Positions 42,422 through 56,301 of a stretch of 64,000 bases of DNA are shown here, piece by piece. Origin of the DNA: Mytilus galloprovincialis (Eukaryota > Mollusca > Bivalvia > Mytilida > Mytilidae); contig NC_134849.1 in NCBI RefSeq assembly GCF_965363235.1, forward strand, positions 14,968,863 to 15,032,862, given 5' to 3'. A program made the translations under genes and the position numbers. Under the pieces are notes generated by a model, which was given only the letters and a program-made list of their open reading frames with translations, made no database searches and was not told where the DNA came from. Position 1 is the stretch's first letter, and each line of letters begins with the position of its first letter.

Positions 42422-44003
42422 ATATACAAGAATCCATAAAATATTTTGGGATGCTATGAATATCAAAGAAGCTTATTTCATTCTAGTGTGGACATCACAA
42501 TATAGCAACTAATTACATAATAAACAATCATGTATGTCATGATGACACTATCCCCACTTGAAAGATTAATCTGTCGTCTTTCTTTTGGTACCTCATTTAT
42601 AAAATTGAAGTTATATCAGTTTAAAGTTGTCTGATTGGGGGATAAAAAAAAAGCTTTGTATTGTACTACCTTAAAGACAATACAATTAGATGTCAAATAG
42701 TCTAACATTTAAAGCATATCATATTAATTTCAATAATTGTACGTTTTTTTAAATAAGAATACTGTTTTTCCCTTATTTTTCGTATCTTTAAATGATTGAA
42801 GTAAAAATATATATTTCTAAATGCATAATTTCTTTTGCTGTTAGGATGTGCTGGGTCCGGTGGTGGTATACCCATCAAGTGCTTAAAACACAAAAATACA
42901 AAAACAAATATACAATCAAAATGAAAACAATTATAGGTGTACAAATAAAAGTAAATCCATGAGCTGAAATATTACATGCTGTAAGGTATAATCTTTAACA
43001 GTGATTTTGGATATAAAGGCTTCTTTTAGGAGTTGGACGAATTTATTACTTGAATTATTGATAATATTCATTTAATATTGATACACGTCGTGTTTAAATT
43101 ATTGTTTTATTGATTTCACTAAGCGCTCTAAATGTAAGGGAAAGTTTTTAATCAAGAATTTGAAGAAAAGGGAAACAAGGGAATAGGATTGCCAATTGCC
43201 AAGCATGAAGCAATCATCATATTGATCTCTGTTTCATATGATTAGAAAAACACGGTAGTTGGAATAGATATTTCATCTTTTTAAAAATATTAATTTCGTT
43301 TTCACTGATTAATTTTAGTTGCATTGTAACATGAATCATTTTGTTGGATTATTTTTCACTTCTCATCAGTGCACATTTTTTAACGGTAAACCATCAAACT
43401 TGCAATACCGTAACTCCGCGGATTTCATTACAGAAATATATCATGGAGGGTAAAACAAATCCGAAAACTGTTTAATAGTATGTAAAAGATAAAGCACTAA
43501 AGCACGTAAGTTGTTGAACCCAATTTTTACATAATTTTATTTATTGTATTTGTTTGCATAAAATAATTCTCCTTTACGCAAACAGCTGTAATCGATCAAG
43601 CAATGCTATACCACTTGAATCATATTCCTTTTTACAATTTGAATTTATTAATATACATGATATAGTTGCTCTAGGTTTATTTCTTACCTGGACGAAGTTA
43701 AATATTTGTATATCAACGTATATTTTGTATATTATCTCATCTCAACCATGTTCAAATCTATTTAAGTTTACTTAGTATTTCATTTAATTTTATTTCCTTG
43801 GATGCATTTTGTGATATTTGGAATTTTATCTTTAAACCTACATGTATAAAACGGGATGGTTTGATAATTTATTTTGAAATATTTGTGTGTTATTACACAT
43901 AATCTAATATGTGTAAAGTACGTAGTTGATGATCATGATAATTGTTGTTTACAGTTTTTATCGATCGACTGAAACAGCGGATTTTATTTTATAAACAAGA
44001 AAC
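42422..44003. other. Upstream region of the PH gene
   Basis: AT-rich; no repeat family or gene recognised. The promoter of the PH gene should lie in the last few hundred bases, but no TATA box or initiator stands out. Confidence 0.35.
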
Positions 44004-47000
44004 ATGGATTGTTGTGGGCCAAATTCAATACGTATAAAAAGTAAGTCATTAACCGATCTAATTACACATTCTAAAAGCTAAATATTGGGGGGCAGTCAGA
44101 GTATACATTTACCAATGTTTACCATGTTTACACTAAAATTACGTATGCAAAATATATAGTAGTCGATTTAAATAACCCAAGTTTTAAAAGAGGATGTGAA
44201 TGGGGTATAAAGAATAGATAATATTGGACATAATGTGCATAATAAAAGGCGAACAATGCAGCACGAGGAACAATCGACATAAAAGTAAGATGAAATATAC
44301 TGGATAGAGAAAAAATTAAAAAAGCATAAAGCACAAAAAATGGTCTTATGTATTAAAGAATACAGAAATAAAAGACTACAACCAGACCCTTTTATGGTGT
44401 ATTCAGTTATGTTGACTAATATCTAGTTTTAATTTATTTTAAAAAGTATCACATATGAGCTTGAAGATTATATATATAAATGTATAATTAAAAATATGAC
44501 ACATTTTTAATGTGCTAAACGATCAATATCTCTTATGATGAAACGGAAATGATTCAATTTCCCCAAAAAAAAACATACATGTAATATTCGGTCGAAAACA
44601 CAGTCCACATATAAATACCCTCTATACATACTACATGTACAACAAAAACAGTAAAACCAGGTGCCCTTCCCTTTGCGAATAAAAATTGTTGCAAGAACAA
44701 AACTGAACATTTAGAGTATTTTATATCATAATTGAGTCAACTGATTCTTTAAAAAAAATACTGCACAAGGAGTCGTAAAGAAGATTGCATTAACCAATCC
44801 ATCAAATCTTTCTTCCATAATTACCACATAAAATATTGCTAACAGTAAATTTAACATTCATAAAGTCACAATCCCGTAGGAAATATTAAAGCTTTCAAGA
44901 TATTTAAATATCATACGGGATTATGACTTTAGTCAGGAATATGACAGTTGTTGTGCATTCGTTCGATGTGTTTTATATTCGTTTGATTTTGCCTTTGATT
45001 AGAGACTTTCCGTTTTGAATTTTGCTCGGATTTCAGTATTTTTGTGATTTTACTTTTTGCTAACTAAGATAGATATCTATGTATTATACTTTATTATAGA
45101 ACCAACAGGACGAGTCGTGAGAACTGGTTACCTAACGATTTATGAAGGTATGTTTCAGAATATAAAGGACTATGTGTAATTTTATTTTTCGTACCCCAAA
45201 ATGAAAATAACGTCATTGGTTGAATTTTCATTGTTTAGCAAGTCTTTAACAAATCACGACGTTTTAGTGTACACTTTTGAAATATTACCCAGGATGCATT
45301 ATATTCTGAAACGGCGAATTAAAGGTTAATATATATTTGTTACAGTAAATAGATGAAATTGGGAATTTCACGTAATTACTAAAATTTAGGAATTACATGT
45401 AATTCCTGTTGAACTTAGTTAATACAAGTAATTCCTAAAACTGCTCAGTTATTACTAGTAATTACTAATTTGTGAATGAATTTTTGCACCTATTTACTAA
45501 GTGATAAAACATTTGCAAAATTATACCAAAATCTGTGACAAAGCCCATTTACTGTTTCGTGACCTTAAGTTGATAGGTCTTTTAAAAGTTAAACTTTTTT
45601 TAACCTAAAGGTAAGCCTTCCCGTCACAGTCCTTTAATTTCTTGTTTGGTTTTTTAAATTATGTCTCAAACTTTGAAACAGAACCATCAAGTTAGTAAAT
45701 AGCTGTGAAATTACTAAAAAAAATCAGTAATTACCTGTACTTACTGAAACAATGAGTTAATATATGTAATCATCTTAAATTAAATTCGACTAGTGATTAC
45801 AGGTATTTACTGAATTGTCTAGTAATTACGTATAATTCCTAATTTCACCTATTTACTGTAACATTCAGAGCTCCAGATAAGCTGCGTATTTGCGTGATCA
45901 CGCAATACAAATAATAAAAAACCCAATGCAATTGCCCATTGCAGGGTTCAATAACCCAATTAATTCAAAGGAAAACCCAATTATATGACCAAACCATGAG
46001 TTCTCAACCCTTTAATTGGCTACTGTTTGCGTTATTTACCCTTATCTGTTAACAGTCGTCGCGTAAATCTATGTTGATAATATTTATAATTGGAAATTTC
46101 CTTTCGTTCTAAAAATAGATCCCTGCATCAAGTAGCTGAAATGGGCCCCTGTTGGAGTTTTCCGTTGCTCAATAGGTACACGTGTTTTTGAAAACATTTC
46201 GGTCTTCTTTGCGTTTATCCAATTAGCGTGTGTCATTTAGTCATATTTTTTTGCATTGCTCGAGATTTATCATAACATACATTGAATTAAAACGAAAGTG
46301 AATGCCTGGTAAAAATATTAAATAGAAGCATGTTTTCTGCTTCTTTTGAAAAGCTGAGGGAAAGTTATGATAACAAGACTCAGCCAGTGTTTTAGGAAGC
46401 GTCCATCGAAAGCACGGGCGTGTGTGCGTACCTTCTAACGAGAACATTGCTAATAAACACGGGGTTTCGTCAAAAACGAAATCAGTTGGAAAAAGTGAAA
46501 GGCCAAATTAATTATGACATGATAAAGCATGAGAAACCAAAAGTTCTAATAAAAGACAACTAAACCCAGATTTATATAAATTGAATACACCAAAATCATT
46601 CAAGTATAATTAGAGTTTATGTAGTATTTTTTTTTTCATTTTACGGTTAATTAATGAATACACACACAGGCACTGGTCTCCGAATATATTATATAAAGGT
46701 GCAAGACGAGTGCCTGTGAATACACATATCCGTTTTTGTGAGAAAATACAAAACTGGCAGAAGGTTTGGAACGGGACACAAATTAAACCTACAATTGCTC
46801 CTCAGTGAATAAACCAAATAAAACAGCTAGCAAATAACCCTAACCCTAACCCTAAACCAAATAAAACAGCTAAACAAAGAAAGAAACATATTTAAGATGG
46901 AAAAAAATCTGGGGTTGATATTGCCTAAATATTCAATATTGTGTTGATGAAAAAAACCAATACATTCAGGAGCTTGGTGGGGAAAAACCCAATTTGATAT

Positions 47001-50000
47001 TAACATGAGGGGTGAATTGGAATTGATAATGCAATCAAAAAACTTTATCACCCAATTATATAAGAAAATGGTGGGTAAAAAACCCAATTTCTGAATTCTT
47101 ATCTGGAGCTCTGAACATATATATATAGTTTTACTTAATCATATGAAAAGACAAGTTCTTCTACATTCAGTGCATTTACTAACATCATTTAATTACATTA
47201 GATGTATATTTTTTTATATTCCGTTAATTCGATTGGTTGATCACAATCGAAAGGCGCTCTCATTTCATAGTTTATGTCTACACGTGCTGCCCGTGACAAC
47301 ATTTAAAGCAAAAAGCATACAGCTCATATGAAAAGCTTTATATATAACTTTCACTATTAGAGTTGTAGTATCAGCATTCAATTACAAGCATTCAATTCTT
47401 CTATGTAATTAGAATGCATTATGTTTTAAAATACTATGTAGATTATCTATATTTATAGTTTATAAGTCAGAGAACTAAGTCAGAGGATAAACTTATCTTA
47501 ATTGTGTTTATAAACATGTACAATACTCACAAAAAAGTAAGACAATACAAAATGAAGGGCGACAAAAGACTGACTCATTGCTATTCGAAAAAAAATATGG
47601 TCAATAGAAAAAAGGACAAACAACAAAAGAACTTGTCGCTACAAAAAGTTAGGCATTTCTTGCTTCCCGCGCGATATCTGTCCTAATACAAACAAAATTG
47701 TATGAATGAGTTGTACTGAAAGAAATTGAATATTTTACATATTAGATATTGTATTACACGTGAAAGAGTGTCTCGAGTATCTTTAATATAAAAGAATAAA
47801 AAGGCACATATATTTTGATTTTCTTATACTAGTATACTGTATCCCAACATACTTTGTTACCTGACGATTCTGATTAGTCTTGAATGTACAACGTTCAAAG
47901 TAACCATGGTAACTGTAAAAATGAAAATAACATTATTTAGATAACACGTCCGAACAGCTTTTTTTATTTACCTTCACTTGAAAATCGCACAACCAACGAA
48001 ATGTTTTAAATTTAAAAATGTATAGGAACTTATACGGAATTAAATTAAAGAGTATTGAGAATCAAACATTCGAAAAAGCCTCGTACAGTAAATTAATCGG
48101 ACATTTCAAATATAACATAATACAAATATACATATGTTCGGCGCGTAGCTACGTTTACGTCAAAACGCCCGGGCGTACACTTGAATTTGGTAAAAAAACA
48201 TCATCTAAATAAAAATAAAAATAAAAGAATTGGTTAACAGTACATCAACCTTCTAAGTCTTTCTTCAATGGTTTGTAATTGCGAATTAAAGTGACGAAAA
48301 TTAGTGGCAAATTATTTCTGTCAAATTCTAAATCTACCGTGAATTCTATGCTCACTTTCCCTTCTTTTTTTTAAAGCAATTCATTATGAGCTAAGATTCG
48401 ATATGTGGTTTGCCTTTTTGGTCGAACCATTGACATTTATGTCGCGAAAGGGAGATATTTTGATCTACATTTCGTCGGCGGCGCCAAAATTATAACTATG
48501 TACATGTAGGTTCATTATGTAGTTAAACTTTTAAGATAGCTGGGAAAAAACTGTTAATAGTCAAACGAGTATCCAGAGCATAATGAAGAAATTATATATG
48601 ATAAATTTTCCCGTATTTTATGAATTAAAGGAATTTCACTTTGCATTTACAGTCGAAGGTTAAAATTTATTACATATCAATTACTTTGTGAAACCTTCGT
48701 CGAATTTACTTTTCTTTCATGGTTAAATTCTGAAGCAAAACGTTTTTTGTTCATTTTTAAGTTTTATACCGACATGCGGACTTTCTTTTGGGCAATTTAA
48801 ATCAGATGATTTGGCCACAGTTGAATAACCGAATGCACAGGGAGGCAATCTTTCAAATACTTTATTTCATTGAAATTAGATTACGACTTCGACTGACAAG
48901 GCATAGTATACATTGTCCATTACATATATTAACAACTCTTTGTACAGAAATAAAATATTCTTTTTGAATACAAAAACAGTTAAATATATTAAACAAAACT
49001 ATATGTCACAGTGATATATGAGGGTCTAGATTGGGGCCAACAGGGAGTTTTTAGGGGGGGGGGGGTTGCATCATTTCTATATTTCTATGTTCTGTCATTC
49101 TTTTGGTCTTTATTATCTATTTAGTAAGAAATATGCTTATTCTTTAAATTATGGGTCTCTTTTGAATTTGCTACTGCACTACACAAATGAAACTATGTAT
49201 CAATTTTGATTTATATCGGATTGTAACCAAACACGGGAAAATATAAATATTTCGATTTATTTATGATATATTGGATATCGGAGGGATAACAATCAGTAGA
49301 TCAGCTGATATTAGTCATGCCCCTGCTTATCCACTACAGTACTAGCAGTTTCTTTGGCCTCACCGAGGTTTGGGTGTAGAAATGACCTAGCTACGCCACT
49401 GATGATTAGACGCTCCTCTAACATATAACCTGTTTTAACTCTATACAGAAGGATGTTTTTTCAACGGATGGAAGTCCCGTTACTTTGTGTTATATGACGA
49501 CAGTAGTCTCTTGTGGTACCAGGACCGCGACTATTACCACCACAAAGGTGGTATTAAACTCAAGGTAATCGTTTTAATATTACTCATATAGCACGTTTTG
49601 TCAAAACATCTTTTGAACCTTTAAATAAATATTGTTAAAAATGTATCAAAAAGGCCATTAGTTTCCTCCTTTGAATTGTTTTATATTGTAATTTCGGAGA
49701 TTTTTATAGCTGACTATGCGGTATGGGCTTTGCTCATTGATGAAGGCCATACGGTGACCTATATTTGTTAATTCCTGTGTCATTTGGTCTCTTGTGGAGA
49801 GTTGTCTCATTGGCAATCATACCACATCTTCTTTTTTTATATATCAAATAACATTCTTCAGATCAAACATCTTGATAAGCACAGATTAACCAATAATTTG
49901 TAATATCCTTTGATCATTTTATTTAGATGGTAGCTAATTTCATGGCAGTTGGACCAATGTGTCTTCATACAGCTGGATTTCCTCAACTCCCAAAAGGAAG

Positions 50001-53000
50001 ACAGGTTATACATTTAATGGGTGTTCCAGACATCTTTAAAAAAGGAACAAAAAAGGAATATATTAAAATGAACTGGATTTTGTTTACTGCAGGTGATGAG
50101 GACATGATGTAAGTAACCTATAGTTGAACATATTTTGTATTTGTTTTGTTGCCGATTACGATATTAGAAGGAGGTTTTATTTGGTTCATTCATTCGTTTT
50201 CTTGTATTTGTTAGGTTAAGGTTTTGTTCGAATTTACTTTAACTGAAACTACCTACACTTGCAAGATGTGATATTTTGAAATATATGCAGAATTAAAGCA
50301 TTTCAACGTTGGTACTGAGAAATTATGTTGTAAAAACGTTCTAGACGATATACATGAATATCATAACGTCGTTTGTATGTCACTTAATCATCGGTTTTAA
50401 TATTATGCAACAGTAGTGTTGCGATGTTTAAATCTTATCAATTGACTTAGGAGACAAAAACTGAGGGAAACTGAATGAAAGTAAAAGAAATAAAAATAAG
50501 ACGACTTTTCTAGTATCTATTCAATTATAAACACGAGGTCACTGCGCTAAGCCGAAGTCAAATCTTATCGATCAACCAATTTAAAATTGGAACTGTAAAT
50601 TGGTTGAAGTGCCTAATTCAGTCTATTTCCCTTTAAACTCTATTGCAGTTTGTAAAAGGACCACTACCCTATTAGAAAAGTGTATATACTATGAAGATTA
50701 CCGCATCAGATGCGCATCTCGATGTAAACTATTCTTTTTTCTCTTTTATTGCTAGGGCTTGGTTGGAGGCTATCAAACCAACGGTAGGTAAAAATAAATA
50801 TTACACCTAATATACCATTATATATGTATCTTACGAGTTGAGCGTGTTGTTTTATCGCAACATTCACGACTGCAAATGTAAACCTAAATTTACAACAATG
50901 CGTAGGAACTTCTCGGGAAGCTATGCTGAATCTAAATTATGTTATGTCACATAACGTAGACCATGATGCCAAATTTGTGCCACTTAATACGCTGTAATAC
51001 GCAAATGTGCAACTTCGATGTGTCGATATTTCTGACGAGGGGGCGATGGTAATTTACGAGTTACGTCCCTTTGTTTGACACTCTCATGAACAAACTACTA
51101 TTATATTAAGCACCATATGCTGTTATTTACATGTGGATATTATTAAAATAATTTGATTAAATATATTTTGATACTTAAGACATGAGCAAAAAATTAGAGA
51201 AACACATTTTATCACTTTTCAGAACTCAGTCTCAGTGAAATATAGGCACTATGTGCAATAATATTATTATTCCAAGAGTTAATTTTATATTTATATTTTA
51301 TATTTTTACTGTTGTAATTAAAATATTTCAACACAGAAATAAAATTTCAACTAAATTAATACAAGGAGTAGCCAAAATATTCATGAATAATTGATCATGA
51401 CAGGATAAAAATGATCAAAAACAGGAATTCCTTTTTTCATTACTAATACCTGGTTCTACCTTTTTCATTTAAACTTAAAAGAGATCATAATGAAAGTGTT
51501 CTGAATGTAAATGAAAGGAAATTAGTTAGCAATCCTTGTATGAATAAAGTGAAACTAAATAACAATAAAGTGTGTCTCAATGACTCCATACAAGTTCTAA
51601 ATAAATGGGCTCATATTATAAAAAAGGCATTAAACCAATAAATAAATGGTTCTAATCATGAAATTGAAAATAAATAAGAACCAAAAATAGTCAGTCTAAC
51701 ATTTTTCTTCTTCTATTCAAAAACATAATAATAACTATGCATTTTTATATATAACAGTATTTCAGAGCAGTTTCTGAGTGCTAAGTCAACAATTATGCTT
51801 TAGATCACAAGTCATAAGTAAGTCACACTTCATGCACTCAAAAAAAAAAAATTACTTGAATTTATTTAAAAGAAGTATTGATTTTACTGAAATCAAGTAA
51901 AAAACAAGTAAAAATGTTTGTCAAAAAATGAGTAATTGCTAGTAATGCCAAGTAATTATAAGTTATTACCTAGTAATTAAATGTAAGTAATTTTCCTATG
52001 TATCTTAAGTAATTCTTTTAATAAATACTAAGTATTTTTTTTACATATATAATAATTATTTTTTTTATTATAGTAAGTAATTCATTTAATACACATTAAG
52101 TATTTCTTCTAATTATTATAATAAGTAATTCTTTTTTTTAAAGTAAGTAATTCTTTCATTAAAAGTAAGACATTCTTTTATTAAAAGTAAGTAATTCTTT
52201 TATCAAAAGTAAGTAATTCTTTTATTAAAAGTAAGTAATTCTTTATTAAAAGTAAGTAATTCTTTTATTAAAAGTAAGTAATTCTTTTAATATACATTAA
52301 GTCTTTAATTGTAATTCTTTTAATATTTATTGAGTATTTCTTTTAATACTCTAAGTATTTCGTGTACCACTTTTTTTACTTATGGCAAGTAATTTCTGGA
52401 AATTCAATTACTTGAAACAGTAAATTTATTTGTAGGCTTTGAGTAATTCTTTTAGATATAAATAGTATATATAAATATTAAATCTACAGATTAATAAAAA
52501 AAAATCCACACTGTATTATCATAAATGCATATAATTTGAAAAAAGTAACCTACCTTTTTAAAGAATTATCATATACTATATCCTTTGTTATAATCCATTT
52601 CTATTCTTGTTTGTTGTAAGTTAACCTGGGCTACCTTCCCATCACACAAAAATTACTAGGAATTACTTACCAATTACTCACTATTTCTAGCAATTACTTA
52701 TATTTTACTAGATATGAAAATAGTTACTTGAAACATGTAATTGTTTTACTGAAAAAGTGTGTCTATCAAAAAAATTAATTAAATTAAAACAAATACTAAT
52801 AATAATTTTACTCACTTGAGTAAATGAATTACTTAATCCATATTTAGGTAATGACTTACCCGTACTGTTTTTAGTAGAAAGAAATAACTTAGATTAAGTC
52901 ATATATTCAAGAACTACACATTTTTTTTAATTTACTTATTATCTATTTTTAATATAATTTTTATAATGTAAAAAAACATGAATTAGTGTTACTGAAATTA

Positions 53001-56000
53001 CAAATTAACTATTTATTATAAATGTACGAAATTGTATAATATTTCCTGTATTTTTAATAGGTAGTTTTTGATTTGAGACTGAAAAAAATATTCGGCCAAT
53101 CAGAATTAAGGTTTCATTTGACTGGAGCTCATTCAGTTTTGAATTTGAACAAAAGTTTATAGAGTTTGTTGAAATACTTACACGAGTTACACACATGAAA
53201 GGAAAGGAGAACCTTACAAAAAGGACACTTTGTGGGTTTTCATGTTTCTGGCTACTCTTTGTGTACTAATTCAATTAAATGAAAATATATAGTATATAAT
53301 ATATAGTATATAATCTTTGTTCATCTCTGAAAAAAGACAAAATAACAGACAATTTCGCATAACTTCTATGAATGACGATCAACGGTGTTAAGTAATGGTT
53401 AAAAGACGGCCAATTTAACATTTTTAAGTATCATTTACTTTTTTTTAAATAGGTTCCATGCTTTTAAAAAAATCGAAATAAAAATATTTCTGACTATTGG
53501 CAAGTAAGAAACAGAAAAGAGAAAAAAATTCGAAATTGGCGCCACATTATTTTTTCCGCGAAATTGACGCATTTTCTGAATGGTGGGTTTTAATATCAGT
53601 ACCATTGTTGTCTTAAGAAAGTAGCAACAACAGTCGTTTCTAAGGGCTTGCTTTCTGACTGAATGATTTGACATTTCATATTGATTTTTTTTAATTAAAG
53701 CTGCCACCACCTCCTGCAAGACCTGAGCGTCCTCCTCATTCAACCAATAGTCATTCGGCTGGACCATCTCCACCTACAAATGTTGTGCAATGTAAGTATT
53801 AAAAATAAAAATATAAGACACCAGAAAGATCAGGTATATGAACGCAATTAAGCATTACTATTTAAAGATACTTTTATGCGTTCTCAAATGATAAAAATAA
53901 AATAAGAAATTCTTTATTTAACGAAAGAATGTACAAAAACTGATTCTAAGGACGTAAAAGAAGGACGATAGATTTCAAAGGAGAAAATCCCAATCTAATC
54001 CTAGTTGAAAACAGCACTGCCATGACAGACAGTACTAAAAAACAACACAGAAAACTAGACTGTCCAACATGAACCCACTAAATCAACGGCTTGATATAAC
54101 ACTTTTTAAGGAACTGATCGTTCATGCTATAAAGAACGGAGGATCTTTTTATTTTGATAAATAATTTGATTTTAAAATGTATTTGTTTGTTGAATGGAAG
54201 ATGTATATTTATTATAAATATATTCATTTGACGTGATAATAATATGCCTACAACAATGTCAACTGAATTGTCGTAGAAATTTTCATGAAAAATGAAGTTG
54301 TCGTACTATTTTCTAATGCTTGTAGATCTGGAAATGACATTTCGTATAATGGCGACTTACAGATAATTGAATTGTCTAGTTTTGTCGTGAATATTACAGT
54401 TGATTTCAATTCCTTCGATCGATATAGTCAAGCGGTTGATTTTGTCACGTTTTTTAGACTTCCTTTGTTTTTTAATTTAGAAGATTTCGGTATATTTTTT
54501 TTTAATTGTTTTCTGTCACTTTTACAGAGGTTTCCCAGGAATTGTCTTTTTGATATAACGACTTTTCCTATTGAACAAACACATACATTATTCAGTTTTG
54601 TCCATACTTAAAATGTGCTGCCACCTAATAATCATGTACACACAATGTGGATAGTACATTTCCCTGATAGAAATATACATTTGATCATTACTGCAGGCAG
54701 GGTCATTCTCAGCGCGTCCACACAATATTTTGTGAAATTAACCGGTAGTTATTCATTTGTTTTATCAATATCTGCGTGATAAAACTATTGCTAAGTTCAA
54801 TCACTTACCAGGTTAGGACGTCAGGTCTTTTTTTGTTGTTATTTTAAATTCCTTGACTCCAAATCTCGTAAAAAATTATCCAGAAGCTAGTGAACATTAG
54901 GTTGTTCTCATTTACAATTAGGGAGAAATAAGAACGTCAACTGTTCTTAAAAGATTTTTTTTCATGTTATTTAAAGTGCAAAAAGTTTGTTACTGTATTA
55001 AACAATTATAAGAAAAGAAACCAACGACCCATTCACCCCTCTAGATCAAGAGTGGGTGTCTCGGGAGCTTTTGTGTCAAATGACTGCTTTCTTAAAATCG
55101 TAGTAAAGTACTCACCTATTCATGGTTCATGATTTATTTCAGACCAACCACAAAGTAAATTACCTGGGAATAGGGAGGAACGAAGCAACACAGACTTTAC
55201 AACCGGTTAGTAATTGTCTTACGAATAAACCAATACTTTGTGTATCCTATATTTGAAGTTCGAGTAAGTTTTACATAAAACTTATTTTTGCCAGAATTAG
55301 ATGATTAGGTTATAGTATCGCCTTTTTTTTTCTAATGATCTCTAAATATTAGTTTCCTTATGAATGCAAGCAAACATTTTTGAGTCATAAAATTAAAATA
55401 AAGTCAATTCAAAAACAATGATCGTCTTCAAACCACGACTAAAGCAACCTTGAACACACAACAAAGTTGACCTTGTAACACTTGAAGTTTACATGTTTAC
55501 CTTGTAACACTATACGAATAACATTAAAATAAAAAAAATGACTTTCAAACGTTATGGGGCTGAAAACGACACTAACAATATAACCCAAATAATCAGTACT
55601 TCATTGAAATGTATCGGAGGCAAGGTTAGATGTCATATTGTACTTTTTAGGTGTAATCCTTGGAGGAGCCATAGGTTATGGTCTTGGTGGTTATGGACCA
55701 GGTTGGGGCTGGGGCTGGGGATGGGGATGGGGACCAACTCCTTACGGTGGGTTCTGGGGAAGTTGGAGTGACTTTGGTGACGGTGGAAGCGTGGACATCG
55801 ATCATATTGACTATGATTGTGGTAATGACAATGATTACGGATATGATACACACGATATTGGTGACTTCGAGGCTGGAAATGATGGCGCTGGAGGAGACTT
55901 CGGTGATAGTGGCGGTGGTGGCGGCGGCTGTGGCGGTGGAGATGGTGGTGGTGGTGACGGAGGTGGTGATGGTGGAGGTGGTGGGGGAGGGTGTGGCGGC

Positions 56001-56051
56001 GGGGGTTGTGGCGGTGGTGGGTGTGGTGGTGGGGGTTGTGGTGGCGATTGA
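44004..56051 (+). CDS. PH-domain protein with proline-rich linker and Gly/Trp/Cys-rich tail
   Basis: Eight exons join in phase: 44004-44040, 45100-45147, 49449-49564, 49927-50108, 50756-50783, 53701-53791, 55143-55205 and 55651-56051 (966 bp, 321 aa). All are GT-AG. The N-terminus MDCCGPNSIRIK has a Cys pair that could be lipid-modified. Residues about 18-134 form a pleckstrin-homology domain: VVRTGYLTIYE, FFNGWKSRYFVLYDD, LLWYQDRDYY, and the final-helix Trp130 in AWLEAI. Residues 138-167 are Pro-rich (LPPPPARPERPP). The last exon starts VILGGAIGYGLGGYG, then five Trp-Gly repeats (207-216), an acidic Asp/Gly part, and ends in GGGGC repeats and GGD. A PH domain followed by a small hydrophobic Gly segment recalls evectins (PLEKHB), a weak likeness only. 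A membrane-lipid-binding role is inferred from the fold. AATAAA at 56296 may end the mRNA. Confidence 0.85.
44862..44930. repeat. Short hairpin element
   Basis: AAAGTCACAATCCCGTA and its complement TACGGGATTATGACTTT (16 of 17 pairs) around a 35-base AT-rich loop. In PH-gene intron 1. Confidence 0.75.
45339..45862. mobile_element. TIR element, GTTACAGTAAATAG ends
   Basis: 524 bp. GTTACAGTAAATAGATGAAA at the left and TTTCACCTATTTACTGTAAC at the right. The inside repeats AGTAATTAC and ATTCCTAA words in both orientations. Non-coding. Ends three bases before copy B begins. Confidence 0.75.
45866..47113 (-). mobile_element. 1.25-kb TIR element, CAGAGCTCCAGATAAG ends, copy B (inverted)
   Basis: 1248 bp with the same ends as copy A (38588-39843) and the same inner order, reversed, including the telomere-type tract (46835-46855) and both short frames. 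It lies in PH-gene intron 2. The two copies form an inverted pair 6.0 kb apart. Confidence 0.85.
46835..46855 (-). repeat. Internal telomere-type tract (TAACCC)3, copy B
   Basis: Three TAACCC units plus TAA, at the place equivalent to 38844-38864 in copy A. Confidence 0.9.
47114..49448. other. Rest of PH-gene intron 2
   Basis: AT-rich. Small frames (for example 48018-48212) have no recognisable content. A G10 tract lies near 49052. No exon seen. Confidence 0.4.
49655..49842 (-). repeat. Dispersed repeat, family R2 (reverse)
   Basis: ATAGCTGACTATGCGGTATG, TGTCATTTGGTCTCTTGTGG and TTGTCTCATTGGCAATCATA are the reverse of the R2 5' part. In PH-gene intron 3, just before exon 4. Confidence 0.75.
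50784..53700. other. PH-gene intron 5, very AT-rich
   Basis: 2.9 kb. From about 51830 to 52880 it is dominated by AGTAATT / AATTACT words and the 22-bp array below. No clear TIR pair and no coding signal. Confidence 0.45.
52141..52290 (+). repeat. Minisatellite, 22 bp, about seven units
   Basis: Unit AAGTAAGTAATTCTTTTATT plus AA, with one 21-bp unit and a few base changes. Degenerate copies continue on both sides (51880-52450). Confidence 0.85.
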
Positions 56052-56295
56052 AGCAATGATAAAGAGTCTTATAAATTTATGAAAGACTTGAAATTGTAGA
56101 ACTTTCATTAACATTATTTATCCCAAAGAAAAGTAATTTGAAATCAATAATTATATCAATGTGAGTCATTGATTTCTTGTCCGTGCCTGTAATTTCATTT
56201 TGTTTTCTTTATTTGTTTGCCATTTTTAAGAAAAAAACTCGAAATTTTAGAACATATTATTTACCTAATTACTCCAAAGAAAGGTAATTTAAACG

Positions 56296-56301
56296 AATAA
56301 A
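56296..56301 (+). terminator. Candidate poly(A) signal of the PH gene
   Basis: AATAAA 245 bp after the stop codon, in GAATAAATATA. The first canonical signal downstream. Confidence 0.45.

Noticed and set aside
54285-54611. 108-codon plus-strand frame in PH-gene intron 6
   Set aside because: T-rich, Phe-rich product without domain; expected by chance in this composition.
55647-56114. Long frames on both strands overlapping the last PH-gene exon (155 and 73 codons minus, 134 plus)
   Set aside because: Shadows of the GGN-rich exon. Only the frame in phase with the seven upstream exons fits splicing.
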